In this document: positions 1-8,503 of the stretch, one piece after another
Layout of the letters: every line of letters begins with the position of its first letter
Numbering within the stretch: the stretch's first letter is position 1
Assembly: GCF_022549215.1 (NCBI RefSeq)
Contig: NZ_JAKZFC010000001.1
Location: 62,001-126,000, forward strand
Origin: Solibacillus palustris
GTDB lineage: Bacteria > Bacillota > Bacilli > Bacillales_A > Planococcaceae
Reading direction: 5' to 3'
Length of the DNA: 64,000 nt
Program-made: the position numbers and the translations under genes
Notes under the pieces: model-generated
Told to the model about the DNA's origin: nothing
What the model saw: the letters and a program-made list of their open reading frames with translations, nothing else
Database searches by the model: none

Positions 1-1
1 A

Positions 2-328
2 TTAGGAATCAATATTAAGCGTGTCTTCCTACTTGTATTTATGTGTGGTGCTGCTCTTGCCGCTTTAGGGGGCATGCTGATGGCTCCTTATTCGGGTATT
101 GTGTATGCCGAGATGGGAATGGAATACGCAATTTTAGGTTTCATTGTCGTTGTTATTGGCGGAATGGGAAGTTTTCAGGGTTCATTAATGGCAGCAATAT
201 TAGTTGGTCTTGCAGGGAGTTTTATGGCCTATTATGTACCATTTTTATCTGTTGCGGTGAACATGATTTTAATGGCAATCGTTTTAATTTTCCGTCCACA
301 AGGCTTATTTTCGGTAGCGAAAGGGTGA
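2..328 (+). CDS. Branched-chain amino acid-type ABC transporter permease LivH, C-terminal part (partial)
   Basis: The reading frame is open from the window edge and stops four bases before the next permease, so only about the last 108 residues are visible. They consist of hydrophobic helices with the pattern AALGGMLMAPYSG and GGMGSFQGSLMAA, which is typical of the conserved C-terminal half of LivH-family permeases (the GG-GS loop contacts the ATPase). Paired directly with a LivM-type gene downstream, it would form the membrane channel of a HAAT-family importer. The family is named for branched-chain amino acids, but members also import amides, urea and aromatic or aliphatic acids, and the enzymes encoded downstream suggest a carboxylic acid here (inference). 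Confidence 0.85.
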   Translation, partial: LGINIKRVFLLVFMCGAALAALGGMLMAPYSGIVYAEMGMEYAILGFIVVVIGGMGSFQGSLMAAILVGLAGSFMAYYVPFLSVAVNMILMAIVLIFRPQGLFSVAKG

Positions 329-332
329 GCAT

Positions 333-1349
333 ATGATCAAACAGCCGTCAATTTTATCAAAAACAAATTTATTTTATGCACTTGTAGTCGGGGTCATGAT
401 CGTATTACCGATAGCAATGGACTCAAGAACATTAACGATTTTATTAACGCAGTTTTGTATTTTCGCTATTTTAGCGATGAGTTATGATATTTTACTTGGC
501 TATACAGGAATTATTTCATTTGGTCATGCGATGTTTTTCGGGGTAGGAGCTTATTCAACAGCGATCATGCTAAGTGATTTTGGCCCTACTTTGGGGAGTT
601 TTATGGCTTCGATTGTGGTAGGTATTGTGCTTTCGAGTTTAATTAGTATTGTCAGTGGCGCTCTTACATTACGCCTAAAAAATCACTTTTATGCGATGTT
701 TACGTTGGCGATTTCGGGTTTATTTTTAGTCGTTGCAGAGAAATGGCGTACGGTAACGAAAGGAAATGATGGATTTACATTTCGTGCACCAGAATTTTTC
801 CGTGAGCGTTTGTACTTCTATTTATTTGTATTAATTTGTTTAGTAATCGTCTTTATTTTACTGAAACGATTCGTTTCTTCTCCATTTGGAAAGGTACTTG
901 TAGCAATCAGAGAAAATGAACAGCGTACACGCTCTTTAGGATTTAAAACGCTCGGTTATAAAATTATTGCTTCTGTTGTAGCGGGTGCAGTAGCAAGTTT
1001 AGCTGGTTCCTTGTATGCTGTGTCATTACGTTTTGTGAATACAAGTGTAATGACGATGGATATTACGTTGGACGCACTTATGATGACGATAATCGGAGGT
1101 GTCGGAACATTAATTGGACCGATTATTGGTGCGGGTGTCATTGAATTTGCACAGCATTATTTATCAGGACTTGCAAGGGATTATCCAATTTTCGAACGAT
1201 GGATTATTTTCTTCGGAATTTTATACATTTTAGCAGTGATTTTCTTCCCTCGAGGCATTGTTGGTACGGTTTATATGAAGTATCAAGAGTGGAGAGTGAA
1301 GAGAGGTCGTAAATCTGCAACTTTAAAATTTGTGGAAGAGAAGGAGTGA
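333..1349 (+). CDS. Branched-chain amino acid-type ABC transporter permease LivM
   Basis: 338 residues, the usual LivM length, almost entirely hydrophobic, with the LivM-typical stretch LLGYTGIISFGHAMFFG near residues 55-71 and GGVGTLIGPIIGAG near 251-264. It should form the second transmembrane subunit with the LivH gene just upstream (four-base gap). The purine-rich AAGGGTGAG that ends LivH serves as ribosome binding site for the ATG. The last bases overlap the ribosome binding site of the KAS III-like gene, so transport and metabolism genes are one transcript. The substrate cannot be read from the sequence. Confidence 0.9.
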   Translation: MIKQPSILSKTNLFYALVVGVMIVLPIAMDSRTLTILLTQFCIFAILAMSYDILLGYTGIISFGHAMFFGVGAYSTAIMLSDFGPTLGSFMASIVVGIVLSSLISIVSGALTLRLKNHFYAMFTLAISGLFLVVAEKWRTVTKGNDGFTFRAPEFFRERLYFYLFVLICLVIVFILLKRFVSSPFGKVLVAIRENEQRTRSLGFKTLGYKIIASVVAGAVASLAGSLYAVSLRFVNTSVMTMDITLDALMMTIIGGVGTLIGPIIGAGVIEFAQHYLSGLARDYPIFERWIIFFGILYILAVIFFPRGIVGTVYMKYQEWRVKRGRKSATLKFVEEKE

Positions 1350-1354
1350 CATCC

Positions 1355-2359
1355 ATGATTGGAATTACGGGGATTGGTGTGCACTTACCAGAAGGGCGTA
1401 TGACAGGGGAAGAAATTTCAAAACTTGCAGGTATTCCTAAAATTGTCGTTGAAACGAAGATGGGGATTATCGAAAAAGTTGTCGCTGGACCGAATGATCA
1501 TCCTGTTGAAATGAGTATTAAAGCAGCACGTGATGCCATTTTCGAAGCACAAATAGATGCAAAAGAAATTGATGTCATTATTTATATTGGTGAGGAGCAT
1601 AAAGAATATCCACTTTGGACAGCAGCAATAAAAATTCAAGAAGAAGTTGGTGCTGCTAATGCATGGGCATTTGATGTGCAGTTGAGATGTGGTACTGCCA
1701 TCATGGCGATGAAGGTTGCTAAAAGCTTGATGCAGGCAGATGAATCAATTCGTACGGTGTTATTGGCTGGTGGTTATCGCAATCATGATTTTATAGATTA
1801 TAAAAATGAGCGAACTCGTTTTATGTTTAATTTAGGTGCGGGTGCAGGTGCGATGGTTTTGCAAAGGAATGCTGGAGGTCATGAAGTACTAGAAACAGAA
1901 CTCATTACAGATGGCTCTTTTTCGGAAGATGTTGTCGTACCTGTCGGGGGTACGAAACAACCATTAACGTCAGAGCATTTACAACAAGGTGAATATATTT
2001 TAGATGTGTTAGATCCTGAAGGGATGAAACTTCGATTAGAGCAAAAGTCACTAGAGAACTTTTTAAAGGTAATTCGACGTTCTTTAGAGAAAAGTGGATA
2101 TAACGAGCGAGATTTGGGTTATGTGGCCATGCTGCATATGAAAAAATCTGCGCATGATTATGTCTTGGAAGAACTTGGATTAACGGGAGCTCATTCGATT
2201 TATTTATCGCATTACGGGCATATTGGTCAAATCGATCAAATACTATCACTCTATCTTGCTAGAAAAGCGGGAGCACTTCAACAAGGTAACATCGTTTCCT
2301 TAGTAAGTGCAGGTATTGGTTATGCATGGGGAGCAATTACTATAAAATGGGGGGCTTAA
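1355..2359 (+). CDS. KAS III (FabH)-like thiolase-superfamily enzyme with Cys-His-His active site
   Basis: 334 residues from ATG 1355, chosen because AAGGAG at 1341-1346 lies 8 nt before it; an in-frame GTG at 1346 overlaps that site. The fold signature of 3-oxoacyl-ACP synthase III/HMG-CoA synthase-like enzymes is visible: nucleophile Cys112 in LRCGTAIMA, His261 in MLHMKKS at the position of the FabH PHQAN histidine, and a glycine-rich C-terminus (SAGIGYAWGA). Where FabH has the catalytic Asn (HGNTSAAS) this protein has YGHIGQ, i.e. His289. The change and the context (transporter, SDR, acyl-CoA ligase) argue against housekeeping fatty-acid initiation and for an acyl-CoA condensation or thiolysis step in a catabolic route (inference). 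Stop and next start are separated by two bases. Confidence 0.75.
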   Translation: MIGITGIGVHLPEGRMTGEEISKLAGIPKIVVETKMGIIEKVVAGPNDHPVEMSIKAARDAIFEAQIDAKEIDVIIYIGEEHKEYPLWTAAIKIQEEVGAANAWAFDVQLRCGTAIMAMKVAKSLMQADESIRTVLLAGGYRNHDFIDYKNERTRFMFNLGAGAGAMVLQRNAGGHEVLETELITDGSFSEDVVVPVGGTKQPLTSEHLQQGEYILDVLDPEGMKLRLEQKSLENFLKVIRRSLEKSGYNERDLGYVAMLHMKKSAHDYVLEELGLTGAHSIYLSHYGHIGQIDQILSLYLARKAGALQQGNIVSLVSAGIGYAWGAITIKWGA

Positions 2360-2361
2360 GT

Positions 2362-3261
2362 ATGAATCAATTAGATAATTTACACAAGGTAGCATTGTCA
2401 AATGGTGAAACGTTATCCTATCGCAAACGTGATGGTGGCGATGAAGTGGTTGTACTAATTCATGGTAATATGACATCTTCAAAGCACTGGGATATATTGA
2501 TGGAATCGCTGGATGAACGCTTTACAATTTATGCAGTTGATATGCGTGGATTTGGCGAATCGACTTACAATCAGCGTATTACGTCAATTAAAGATTTTAG
2601 TGAAGATATAAAGCTATGGGTGGATGCGTTACAGCTGAATCATTTCACAATAATTGGTTGGTCGACAGGTGGTAATGTAGCGATGCAGTTTTGTGCAGAC
2701 TATCCAAATTACAGTAAAAATCTCGTGCTCTTTGCATCAGGTTCGACACGCGGTTATCCGTTTTATAGCTCAAATCCTGATGGTACACCAAACTTAAAGG
2801 ACCGTTTCATGACGATTGAGCAAATTGAACAAGACCAAGTTAAAACTATTCCAATGCAACAAATGTATGATACAAAAAATCGTGACGCTTTAAAGTTTGT
2901 TTGGAATAGCGTGATTTATACGCACAATCAACCAGATGAAGCTCGCTACGAACAGTATGTAGACGATATGCTGACGCAACGTAACTTAGCGGACGTGTAT
3001 CATGCATTAAATACGTTTAATATAAGTGCAGTTGACAATGAAGTAGCAAGGGGGACAAATCAAGTAAGCACCATTCAAGTTCCCACTTTAGTTTTATATG
3101 GTGACCGAGATTTTGTTGTAATCGAGGCAATGACAAATGAGATTATTGAAGATTTTGAGGGACGAGCGCAAGTGAAAAAACTACAAAACTGTGGGCATTC
3201 ACCGCTAATCGATTGTTTAGATGAAACGAAAGAAATAATTGAGCAATTTATTTTATTGTAA
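2362..3261 (+). CDS. Alpha/beta hydrolase
   Basis: 299 residues from ATG 2362; the run of G at 2349-2354 is the ribosome binding site, and an in-frame ATG at 2326 lies inside the previous gene and is not preferred. Elements of the alpha/beta hydrolase fold are clear: oxyanion-hole HGN near residue 34, nucleophile Ser101 in GWSTGG, acid in LYGDRDFVV, and C-terminal catalytic His in CGHSPLID. Likely an esterase, thioesterase or C-C hydrolase acting on an intermediate of the surrounding pathway; the sequence does not decide which. It is cotranscribed with the KAS III-like and SDR genes. Confidence 0.8.
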   Translation: MNQLDNLHKVALSNGETLSYRKRDGGDEVVVLIHGNMTSSKHWDILMESLDERFTIYAVDMRGFGESTYNQRITSIKDFSEDIKLWVDALQLNHFTIIGWSTGGNVAMQFCADYPNYSKNLVLFASGSTRGYPFYSSNPDGTPNLKDRFMTIEQIEQDQVKTIPMQQMYDTKNRDALKFVWNSVIYTHNQPDEARYEQYVDDMLTQRNLADVYHALNTFNISAVDNEVARGTNQVSTIQVPTLVLYGDRDFVVIEAMTNEIIEDFEGRAQVKKLQNCGHSPLIDCLDETKEIIEQFILL

Positions 3262-3275
3262 AAGGGGTCGAAATT

Positions 3276-4007
3276 ATGCGATTAGAAAATAAAGTAGCCA
3301 TCATAACAGGCGGTGCAGGTGGAATTGGTTATGCAGCTGTGAAGCGGTTTTTAGAAGAAGGGGCAAAAGTAGCGATAGTTGATTATGATCAAGCGTTAGG
3401 TGAAAAAGTTGCAGCCGAACTAGGAGACAATGTAGCCTTTTTCGCAGTCGATGTCTCCGTTTTAGCGCAAGTTCAGGAAATGGTACAACAAGTTGTGGCG
3501 CGATTTGGTAAGATTGATATTTTAGTAAATAATGCTGGTATTACGCGTGACGCAACCCTTGTAAAAATGAACGAAGAAGACTTCGATAAAGTGATTCAAA
3601 TCAACTTAAATGGAGTGTATTACTGTACGCAAGCTGTAGCACCATTTTTGATTGCACAAGGGTCAGGTAAAATTATAAGTACATCTTCGGTAAGTGGTGT
3701 TTACGGGAATTTTGGTCAAACCAACTATGCAGCAACAAAGGCCGCGATTATAGGGATGACAAAAACTTGGGCGAAGGAGCTTGGGCGTAAAGGGATTAAT
3801 GTTAATGCAGTAGCACCAGGTTTTACCGCTACGCCTATGGTTGAAAAGATGCCAGAAAAGGTATTGCAGCAAATGCAAGGAATTACAAGCTTACAACGTT
3901 TAGGGAAACCTGAAGATATTGCAAATGCCTATTTATTTTTAGCATCGGAAGAATCAAATTATATTACAGGTCATGTATTGCACGTAGATGGTGGCATCAT
4001 GATGTAA
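3276..4007 (+). CDS. Short-chain dehydrogenase/reductase (FabG/3-hydroxyacyl dehydrogenase-like)
   Basis: 243 residues, classical SDR. Cofactor motif TGGAGGIG at 11-18, NNAG at 85-88, catalytic Ser near 138, Tyr151 and Lys155 in TNYAATKA, and the C-terminal YITGHVLHVDGG typical of FabG-like proteins. The acidic end of the second beta strand (AIVDYD, Asp36) suggests NAD rather than NADP, which would fit an oxidative catabolic role such as 3-hydroxyacyl-CoA dehydrogenation more than fatty-acid synthesis (inference). Ribosome binding site AAAGGGG precedes the ATG; spacing to its neighbours is about 15 nt on both sides. Confidence 0.85.
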   Translation: MRLENKVAIITGGAGGIGYAAVKRFLEEGAKVAIVDYDQALGEKVAAELGDNVAFFAVDVSVLAQVQEMVQQVVARFGKIDILVNNAGITRDATLVKMNEEDFDKVIQINLNGVYYCTQAVAPFLIAQGSGKIISTSSVSGVYGNFGQTNYAATKAAIIGMTKTWAKELGRKGINVNAVAPGFTATPMVEKMPEKVLQQMQGITSLQRLGKPEDIANAYLFLASEESNYITGHVLHVDGGIMM

Positions 4008-4022
4008 AAGGCGGGAAGGCTT

Positions 4023-5510
4023 ATGCAACAACTAGATTTTTGGATTGCCAAACGAGCGCGCCAAACACCGAATAAGAAAGCTTTAATTCAAATTGAAACG
4101 GGTGAAACGTGGACATATGAACAGCTCATGCGGTACGCAAACGGTTGGAGTACATGGTTTTCTCACAATTTATTTCAAAAAGGGGATCGAATTGCGGTAT
4201 TACTAGAAAATTCCATACAAAGTTTTGCTATTTTATTTGCTTGTCGAATGAGTGAGCTTATTTATGTCCCGTTGAATACAAAATTATCGAATATGGAGTT
4301 AGGCATTGTACTGGAAGATTGTACACCAGTACAAATGATTTGTGATGATGTTCATGAATTGCGAGCCAAGCGGCTTATGCCGGGCAGTACTTTTCGAGTA
4401 GAACAGTGCGAACCAGTACAAGCCTTCTCCTATGAATGGAAAGATGAGCCGACATTACCTTGGCTAATGATTTACACAGGTGGAACAACGGGGAAATCGA
4501 AAGGCGTTGTACTATCGTATGAAGCGGTAACTGCTAATGCCATTAATACGATAGTTAGCTGGGGAATAAATGACCAAGATTGTACACTAAATTATATGCC
4601 TTTATTTCATACGGGTGGGATTAATGCCTTATCATTACCGATTTTTCTTGCGGGGGGTACAGTTGTAATCGGTCAAAAATTTGATCCTGAGTGTGCTGTT
4701 CGTGCGCTTAATGACTACAAAACGACGATTTCATTATTTGTACCAACGATGTACCAATTGATGACAGATACAACTTACTTTAAGGAATCCAGTTTCCCGA
4801 CCGTAAAAGTATTTTTGTCTGGTGGCGCACCATGTCCTAAAACGATTTATGAGCGTTTTAAAAAACAGGGATTGTTATTTAAAGAGGGATACGGCTTAAC
4901 AGAGGCGGGACCGAATAATTTTGTCATTGATGCAGAAGTTGCTATGCTAAAAAAAGGCGCAATTGGAAAAGGAATGTTGTTTAACGACGTACAAATTATG
5001 AATGATGAGGGAGAAATATGTGCTCAAGGTGAGGTTGGGGAGCTTTGTTTAAAAGGTAGTCATGTTTTCTCAAAGTATTGGAACAACGAGGCAGAAACAA
5101 AAAAAGCATTTCAAAACGGTTGGTTAAAAACAGGTGATTTAGCAAAAGTGGACGAAGATGGCGATTTTCGTATCGTCGGCCGAAAAAAAGAAATGATTAT
5201 TACCGGTGGCGAAAATGTTTATCCTCAAGAAGTTGAAGAATGTCTAATTACAGAGCAAGGCGTTGAAGAAATATCAGTTATTGGTGTGCCGAATGAAAAG
5301 TGGGGCGAGTGTGTTGTAGCATTTGTTGTAACAAAGCAGCCATCCAAACAGCTTGAACAAACATTGAAATTGGCATGTAAAGAGCGTTTAGCAAATTATA
5401 AAGTACCGAAGCAATTTTATTTTTTATCAGAACTTCCGAAAACTGTAGTTGGGAAGATTGATAAAAAGCAATTAGTCACCTACGCAAAAGATAAAAATAA
5501 AATAGAATAA
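4023..5510 (+). CDS. Class I adenylate-forming acyl-CoA ligase
   Basis: 495 residues, the usual size of medium or long-chain acyl-CoA or OSB-CoA type ligases. The ANL motifs are present: P-loop YTGGTTGKSKG at 151-161, GYGLTEAGP, TGDLAKVDEDG, the hinge GRKKEMIITGGENVYP, and the C-terminal lysine in KTVVGKIDKK. It would activate a carboxylic acid to its CoA thioester with ATP in the cytoplasm. As last gene of an operon that starts with an ABC importer, it is probably the activation step for the imported substrate (inference). A strong terminator follows at 5531-5572. Confidence 0.85.
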   Translation: MQQLDFWIAKRARQTPNKKALIQIETGETWTYEQLMRYANGWSTWFSHNLFQKGDRIAVLLENSIQSFAILFACRMSELIYVPLNTKLSNMELGIVLEDCTPVQMICDDVHELRAKRLMPGSTFRVEQCEPVQAFSYEWKDEPTLPWLMIYTGGTTGKSKGVVLSYEAVTANAINTIVSWGINDQDCTLNYMPLFHTGGINALSLPIFLAGGTVVIGQKFDPECAVRALNDYKTTISLFVPTMYQLMTDTTYFKESSFPTVKVFLSGGAPCPKTIYERFKKQGLLFKEGYGLTEAGPNNFVIDAEVAMLKKGAIGKGMLFNDVQIMNDEGEICAQGEVGELCLKGSHVFSKYWNNEAETKKAFQNGWLKTGDLAKVDEDGDFRIVGRKKEMIITGGENVYPQEVEECLITEQGVEEISVIGVPNEKWGECVVAFVVTKQPSKQLEQTLKLACKERLANYKVPKQFYFLSELPKTVVGKIDKKQLVTYAKDKNKIE

Positions 5511-5530
5511 TTAGAAGAGAAGCGTGGATA

Positions 5531-5572
5531 ACAAAAAACAACATTTTCAAATTCGAAAATGTTGTTTTTTGT
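5531..5572 (+). terminator. Intrinsic terminator after the acyl-CoA ligase operon
   Basis: Perfect 18-bp inverted repeat (5531-5548 with 5555-5572) around a 6-nt loop. A-rich left and T-rich right flanks make it usable on either strand. Confidence 0.9.
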
Positions 5573-5600
5573 AGTGAAGGAAACTATAAATAATTGCCTT

Positions 5601-5637
5601 TAAAGTTTATATAAAGTTTATATTCCGTTTTTATAAT
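5601..5637 (+). promoter_or_regulatory. Promoter of the MMPL exporter with tandem 11-bp direct repeat
   Basis: TAAAGTTTATA occurs twice back to back (5601-5611 and 5612-5622), immediately followed by a spacer and a consensus -10 TATAAT at 5632-5637. The -35 position falls within the second copy and has no TTGACA-like hexamer. One-turn-spaced direct repeats over a poor -35 are the usual architecture of an activator site for OmpR/PhoB-type response regulators, and such a regulator is encoded directly downstream of the exporter (inference). Confidence 0.6.
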
Positions 5638-5665
5638 AGGAATGTAAATTAAAAGGAGGACAATT

Positions 5666-7768
5666 ATGAATAAATTACTACAGCCGATTACGGATTGGGT
5701 ATCAACGAAGCGTGGTGCTTGGATTACATTAATTATTTGGCTTATACTCATGATCGGTTTAAGTGCTGGTCCAAAGCTAGGTGACTATAAAACATCAAAT
5801 TTCCAATCACTACCTGATGATTCGCAGTCAATTATCGCAGAAAATAAATTATCCGAATACTTCCCGAACGATCAAGGGACACCAGGGATTCTTGTTTTCC
5901 ATAATGAAGACGGCGAAATTAATTCAAAAAGTGTAGCAGCTATTTTAAATGTAATCATTGCAGAAAATATTGAAGGTATTGATCAAATTGTAGATATATC
6001 AAAACTTCCACCACAAGCATTAGGGGGTTTCACATCAAAAGACAAATCGACAATGATTGTGCCAATGTCGCTTGAAAAAGGACTTGGTAATGCCGCTTAT
6101 GAAGAAATAAATGATCATGCTTCAAAAGTAGGGAACGAGGCAGCTGAAGTAACAGGTGATACGAAATTTTACATTACAGGTCCAGCAGGGATTGCAGGTG
6201 ATACGATTAAGCTGTTTGAACAAGCAGACTTTCAGTTATTATTCGCAACAATCTTTATTATTTTAATTTTATTAATCGTAATTTACCGTTCACCACTACT
6301 TGCGATTATTCCATTATTAGCAACAGTAATTGTTTACCAAGTAGCAAACCAAGCCATTGCATTAATGGGTGCAGCGGGCTTAGAAATTAACAACTCCACG
6401 ACATCCATTATGAGTATTTTATTATTCGCAGCAGTAATCGATTACTCACTATTTGTATTCTCACGCTATCGTGAAGAGTTAAACCATTATGCCGATAAAT
6501 ACGAGGCGATGAAGTATGCAATGCGTGCAACAGGAGAGCCAGTATTCTTTGCAGGTGGTACGGTATTAGCCGCGATGTTGATTTTATTCTTCGCTGATTT
6601 CCGTGATTATCAAAACTTTGCGCCAATTTTTGGGATGGCAGTATTTATCATCATGCTTGGATCGGTAACATTAGTACCAGCATTATTTGCACTATTTGGT
6701 CGAAAAGCATTCTGGCCGAAAGTACCGAAATTTGGTGAAGTAAAAGAAGTTAAACATGGTATTTGGGGTCCAATCGCGAAGTTTGTGGTCAACAAGCCGT
6801 ATGTTTCAGGTGGTTTAGTTTTAGTCTTTATGTTGATTACGTCTCTGAATGTGCTTAATCTAAAGTACGAATTTGATACGGTAAAGTCATTCCCAGAAGA
6901 ATTACCTTCACGTGTTGGATACGAAATCGTCGAATCCCGCTTTGACAAAGGAGAGCTTGCGCCAACTTCATTACTTGTGGAAAGTAATGAAGCCATTACA
7001 GAAGAACAACAACAGGCTTTAACAGCAAGCTTATTAGCAGATGATACACTCGCGTCAGTACGTCCATCAGCAGTGTCTGAAGATGGTACAAAAGTGAAGT
7101 TATCACTGGCATTTGATTTAAATCCGTATTCTCCAGAAGCGATTGAAAAGCTAGAGGAAATGCGTGAAAATAGTGCCGATTATTTAAAAGAAGCAGGCAT
7201 TGAAGGCGAGCTATTATTTGCTGGTACAACAGCAAAATTAGTGGATGAGCGTAACGTCAATAACGCCGACATCTACAAAATTGTTCTACTAGAAACATTA
7301 TTAATTTTAGTGCTGTTATTCGTGTTAACACGCTCTTGGAAAATGCCTATTTATATGATGGCAACCATTTTAGTATCATACTTATCTGCATTAGGTTTAG
7401 GTTTATTCTTAGTTGATGTTTTATTCGGCTATGATGCAATTAGTACACGTGTACCAGTATATGCGTTCATTTTCTTAGTGGCGCTTGGTATCGACTACAA
7501 CATTATTTTAATATCGCGCTTTATCGAAGAACGTAAAACGCGTACGGCGAAAGAAGCACTTGAAATTGCGATTCGCAATACAGGTGGGGTGATTTCATCA
7601 GCGGGTGTTATTTTAGCAGCAACATTTGCGGCATTAATGACAATGCCAATTGCCGATCTATTCGTATTCGGCTTCATGGTAGCAGTCGGCATTATTATCG
7701 ACACCTTCCTAGTGCGCGGTATGCTATTACCGATGCTGATTTTAACATTTGAAAAAGATAAGAAATAA
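5666..7768 (+). CDS. MMPL/RND-family transporter
   Basis: 700 residues, with two repeats of one helix, a large extracytoplasmic loop and a bundle of helices: helix 1 near residues 19-36, loop to about 185, helices to about 350, then second loop and second bundle from about 540. MMPL features include DYSLFVFSRYREEL after the first bundle and the matching GIDYNIILISRFIEER in the second. Relatives such as B. subtilis YdfJ are proton-driven exporters of lipids, surfactants or drugs. Ribosome binding site AAAGGAGG precedes the ATG. A two-component system is encoded downstream after a terminator, suggesting an inducible export/resistance module. Confidence 0.88.
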   Translation: MNKLLQPITDWVSTKRGAWITLIIWLILMIGLSAGPKLGDYKTSNFQSLPDDSQSIIAENKLSEYFPNDQGTPGILVFHNEDGEINSKSVAAILNVIIAENIEGIDQIVDISKLPPQALGGFTSKDKSTMIVPMSLEKGLGNAAYEEINDHASKVGNEAAEVTGDTKFYITGPAGIAGDTIKLFEQADFQLLFATIFIILILLIVIYRSPLLAIIPLLATVIVYQVANQAIALMGAAGLEINNSTTSIMSILLFAAVIDYSLFVFSRYREELNHYADKYEAMKYAMRATGEPVFFAGGTVLAAMLILFFADFRDYQNFAPIFGMAVFIIMLGSVTLVPALFALFGRKAFWPKVPKFGEVKEVKHGIWGPIAKFVVNKPYVSGGLVLVFMLITSLNVLNLKYEFDTVKSFPEELPSRVGYEIVESRFDKGELAPTSLLVESNEAITEEQQQALTASLLADDTLASVRPSAVSEDGTKVKLSLAFDLNPYSPEAIEKLEEMRENSADYLKEAGIEGELLFAGTTAKLVDERNVNNADIYKIVLLETLLILVLLFVLTRSWKMPIYMMATILVSYLSALGLGLFLVDVLFGYDAISTRVPVYAFIFLVALGIDYNIILISRFIEERKTRTAKEALEIAIRNTGGVISSAGVILAATFAALMTMPIADLFVFGFMVAVGIIIDTFLVRGMLLPMLILTFEKDKK

Positions 7769-7779
7769 CTGATAATAAG

Positions 7780-7812
7780 AAGAGGTATCGAGCAAATCGA
7801 TGCCTCTTTTTA
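7780..7812 (+). terminator. Terminator between exporter and two-component genes
   Basis: Stem AAGAGGTATCGA/TCGATGCCTCTT with one G-U pair and a 5-nt loop, followed by TTTT. Confidence 0.8.
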
Positions 7813-7834
7813 AAATATAAAAGCAGGTGAACAC

Positions 7835-8503
7835 ATGCAAATTTTAGTGGTAGATGATGATGCATTTATTCGTAAATTAATTGGCATTCATCTTAGGAAA
7901 GAAGGCTACACAGCACATTTTGCAAGTGATGGGATAGAGGCACTGATATTGCTTTCAGAACATGATTTTGATTTAGCAATCGTCGATGTGATGATGCCAA
8001 AAATGGACGGTATTCAATTGACAAAGCGTTTGACTGAGCAGGAGATACCTGTGTTGATGCTAACTGCGAAAGCAACATTAGATGATAAAGAAAAAGGTTT
8101 TTTAGCAGGAGCCGATGATTATATGATCAAACCGTTTGAACCAAAAGAACTATTGTTTCGAGTGCGTGCTATATTACGCCGCTTTCAAAAAATGGGGCGG
8201 GGCATAACAAAAATTGCTAATATGATGATTGACCGCCAAACATTTGAAGTAAATGTAGGTGAGCAGGGGTTAATGTTACCGTTAAAAGAATTTGAATTAT
8301 TAAGTATTTTATGTGGCCGCCCGGATGTCGTATTTTCACGCAATCAGCTAATGGAGCAAGTGTGGGGCTACGATTATGATGGAGATGATTTTACGTTAAC
8401 AACGCATATTAAGCGACTGCGTACACGTTTAGAAGAAGTAAACGCGAATGTGAAAATTCAAACGGTGCGAGGCATTGGCTATAAAATCGAGGAAATCAAA
8501 TGA
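7835..8503 (+). CDS. OmpR/PhoB-family response regulator
   Basis: 222 residues. Receiver domain at 1-115 with acidic DDD near residues 7-9, phospho-acceptor in AIVDVMMPKMDG (about residue 51), Thr in MLTAKA and Lys in MIKPF. Winged-helix C-terminal domain from about 125 ends with RGIGYKIEE. Start ATG has AGGTG upstream. Its stop overlaps the kinase start (ATGA), so the two are translationally coupled. Probable target: its own neighbourhood, in particular the MMPL promoter with tandem repeats (inference). Confidence 0.92.
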   Translation: MQILVVDDDAFIRKLIGIHLRKEGYTAHFASDGIEALILLSEHDFDLAIVDVMMPKMDGIQLTKRLTEQEIPVLMLTAKATLDDKEKGFLAGADDYMIKPFEPKELLFRVRAILRRFQKMGRGITKIANMMIDRQTFEVNVGEQGLMLPLKEFELLSILCGRPDVVFSRNQLMEQVWGYDYDGDDFTLTTHIKRLRTRLEEVNANVKIQTVRGIGYKIEEIK

